Positions 14,142 through 14,396 of a stretch of 14,396 nt of DNA are shown one piece after another. Every line of letters begins with the position of its first letter. The first letter of the stretch is position 1. The stretch covers positions 1 to 14,396 of the forward strand of contig JANXZD010000243.1 in assembly GCA_025355705.1 (NCBI GenBank), written 5' to 3'. A model generated the notes under the pieces. It was given only the letters and a program-made list of their open reading frames with translations. It was not told where the DNA came from and did not search any database. The stretch is from Bacteroidota bacterium (GTDB lineage Bacteria > Bacteroidota > Ignavibacteria > UBA10030 > UBA8401). The translations under genes were made by a program, and so were the position numbers.

Positions 14142-14396
14142 TTATTTCAATTTTGCAAGTGCATCTTTCATCCGTGAGGCAGCTTTTTCAAGATCCTGCA
14201 TTGAGCAAGCGTATGATAAACGAATATTGTTGTTCGCACCAAATCCGCTGCCCGGAACCGTAACAACTTGCGCTTCTTTAATAAGAAATTGCGCCATATC
14301 ATCACTATTCTTTACCTTAAACCCGTTGAAACTTTTTCCATAGAACGAACTGACATTCGCAAAGAGATAGAATGCGCCGGTCGGTTTTGTTGACGT
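14142..14396 (-). CDS. Class I/II pyridoxal-phosphate aminotransferase, C-terminal part (5' end outside window)
   Basis: The last 84 codons of an aminotransferase run in from the right edge on the minus strand and end at TAA (14144-14142). The fragment reads TKPTGAFYLFANVSSFYGK, then DDMAQFLIKEAQVVTVPGSG, FGANNNIRLSYACSMQDLEK and ends SRMKDALAKLK. This is the C-terminal small domain of fold-type I aspartate-aminotransferase-like enzymes. The Arg in NIRLSYA corresponds to the substrate carboxylate-binding Arg386 of aspartate aminotransferase. PGSGFG before it is typical of the thermophilic/AAT I-gamma branch (aspC-like). The catalytic Lys lies outside the window. It could serve aspartate, aromatic or prephenate amino transfer; nearness to tyrA hints at aromatic use but does not show it. 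Confidence 0.9.
   Translation of the reverse strand, partial: TSTKPTGAFYLFANVSSFYGKSFNGFKVKNSDDMAQFLIKEAQVVTVPGSGFGANNNIRLSYACSMQDLEKAASRMKDALAKLK

Noticed and set aside
1..14396. Search for defence systems, CRISPR arrays, prophage, transposases, tRNA or rRNA genes
   Set aside because: None was seen by eye. All sizeable frames are accounted for by core genes, and there is no regularly spaced repeat array.

Overview
The window is chromosomal DNA from a diderm bacterium with an LPS-type outer membrane. It holds Kdo synthesis genes (KdsA, KdsD), LPS export genes (LptC, LptA, LptB), LolA and a small outer-membrane barrel. The composition is moderately AT-rich. A lipoprotein-type LptC, a long multi-repeat OstA-type LptA, a T. 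maritima-type DAHP synthase and spacer repeats of the kind seen in the Bacteroidota/Chlorobi/Ignavibacteria (FCB) group together suggest that group. This placement is inference from gene style; no rRNA or marker tree is available here.

Layout. Positions 1-10760 are a tightly packed plus-strand run: the ftsK 3' end, lolA, a flippase-like membrane protein, a small outer-membrane barrel, a secreted cyclophilin, holA, a two-domain membrane isoprenoid-alcohol kinase, kdsA, kdsD, lptC, a long lptA and lptB. Six junctions are 4-base ATGA or GTGA stop/start overlaps: lolA/flippase, flippase/barrel, holA/kinase, kdsD/lptC, lptC/lptA (if the upstream lptA start is used) and lptA/lptB. From 10813 to 13001 are two aromatic amino-acid genes, DAHP synthase and prephenate dehydrogenase. 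An unrecognised four-helix membrane protein follows. A strong bidirectional terminator separates it from two minus-strand genes, an FmdB-type zinc-ribbon protein and the 3' end of a class I aminotransferase that runs off the window.

How the genes work together. KdsD and KdsA supply Kdo-8-phosphate for the LPS core, and LptB, LptC and LptA are inner-membrane and periplasmic parts of the LPS export bridge. LolA carries lipoproteins to the outer membrane. DAHP synthase and TyrA are the entry and tyrosine-branch steps of aromatic synthesis, and both carry a likely amino-acid-sensing domain. The aminotransferase could supply the final transamination, but its specificity cannot be read from the fragment.

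Most of the window is ordinary core genome; I see no defence system, CRISPR array, phage or transposase. The points most worth a second look are the fusion of a VTE5-like (dolichol/phytol kinase) domain with a VTE6-like (DUF92) domain, the lipoprotein form of LptC, the uncertain G-rich 5' end of lptA, the absence of kdsC from the cluster, and three different palindromic elements in the spacers between 11.8 and 14.1 kb. One of these folds on paper into a cloverleaf followed by a perfect 20-bp palindrome.
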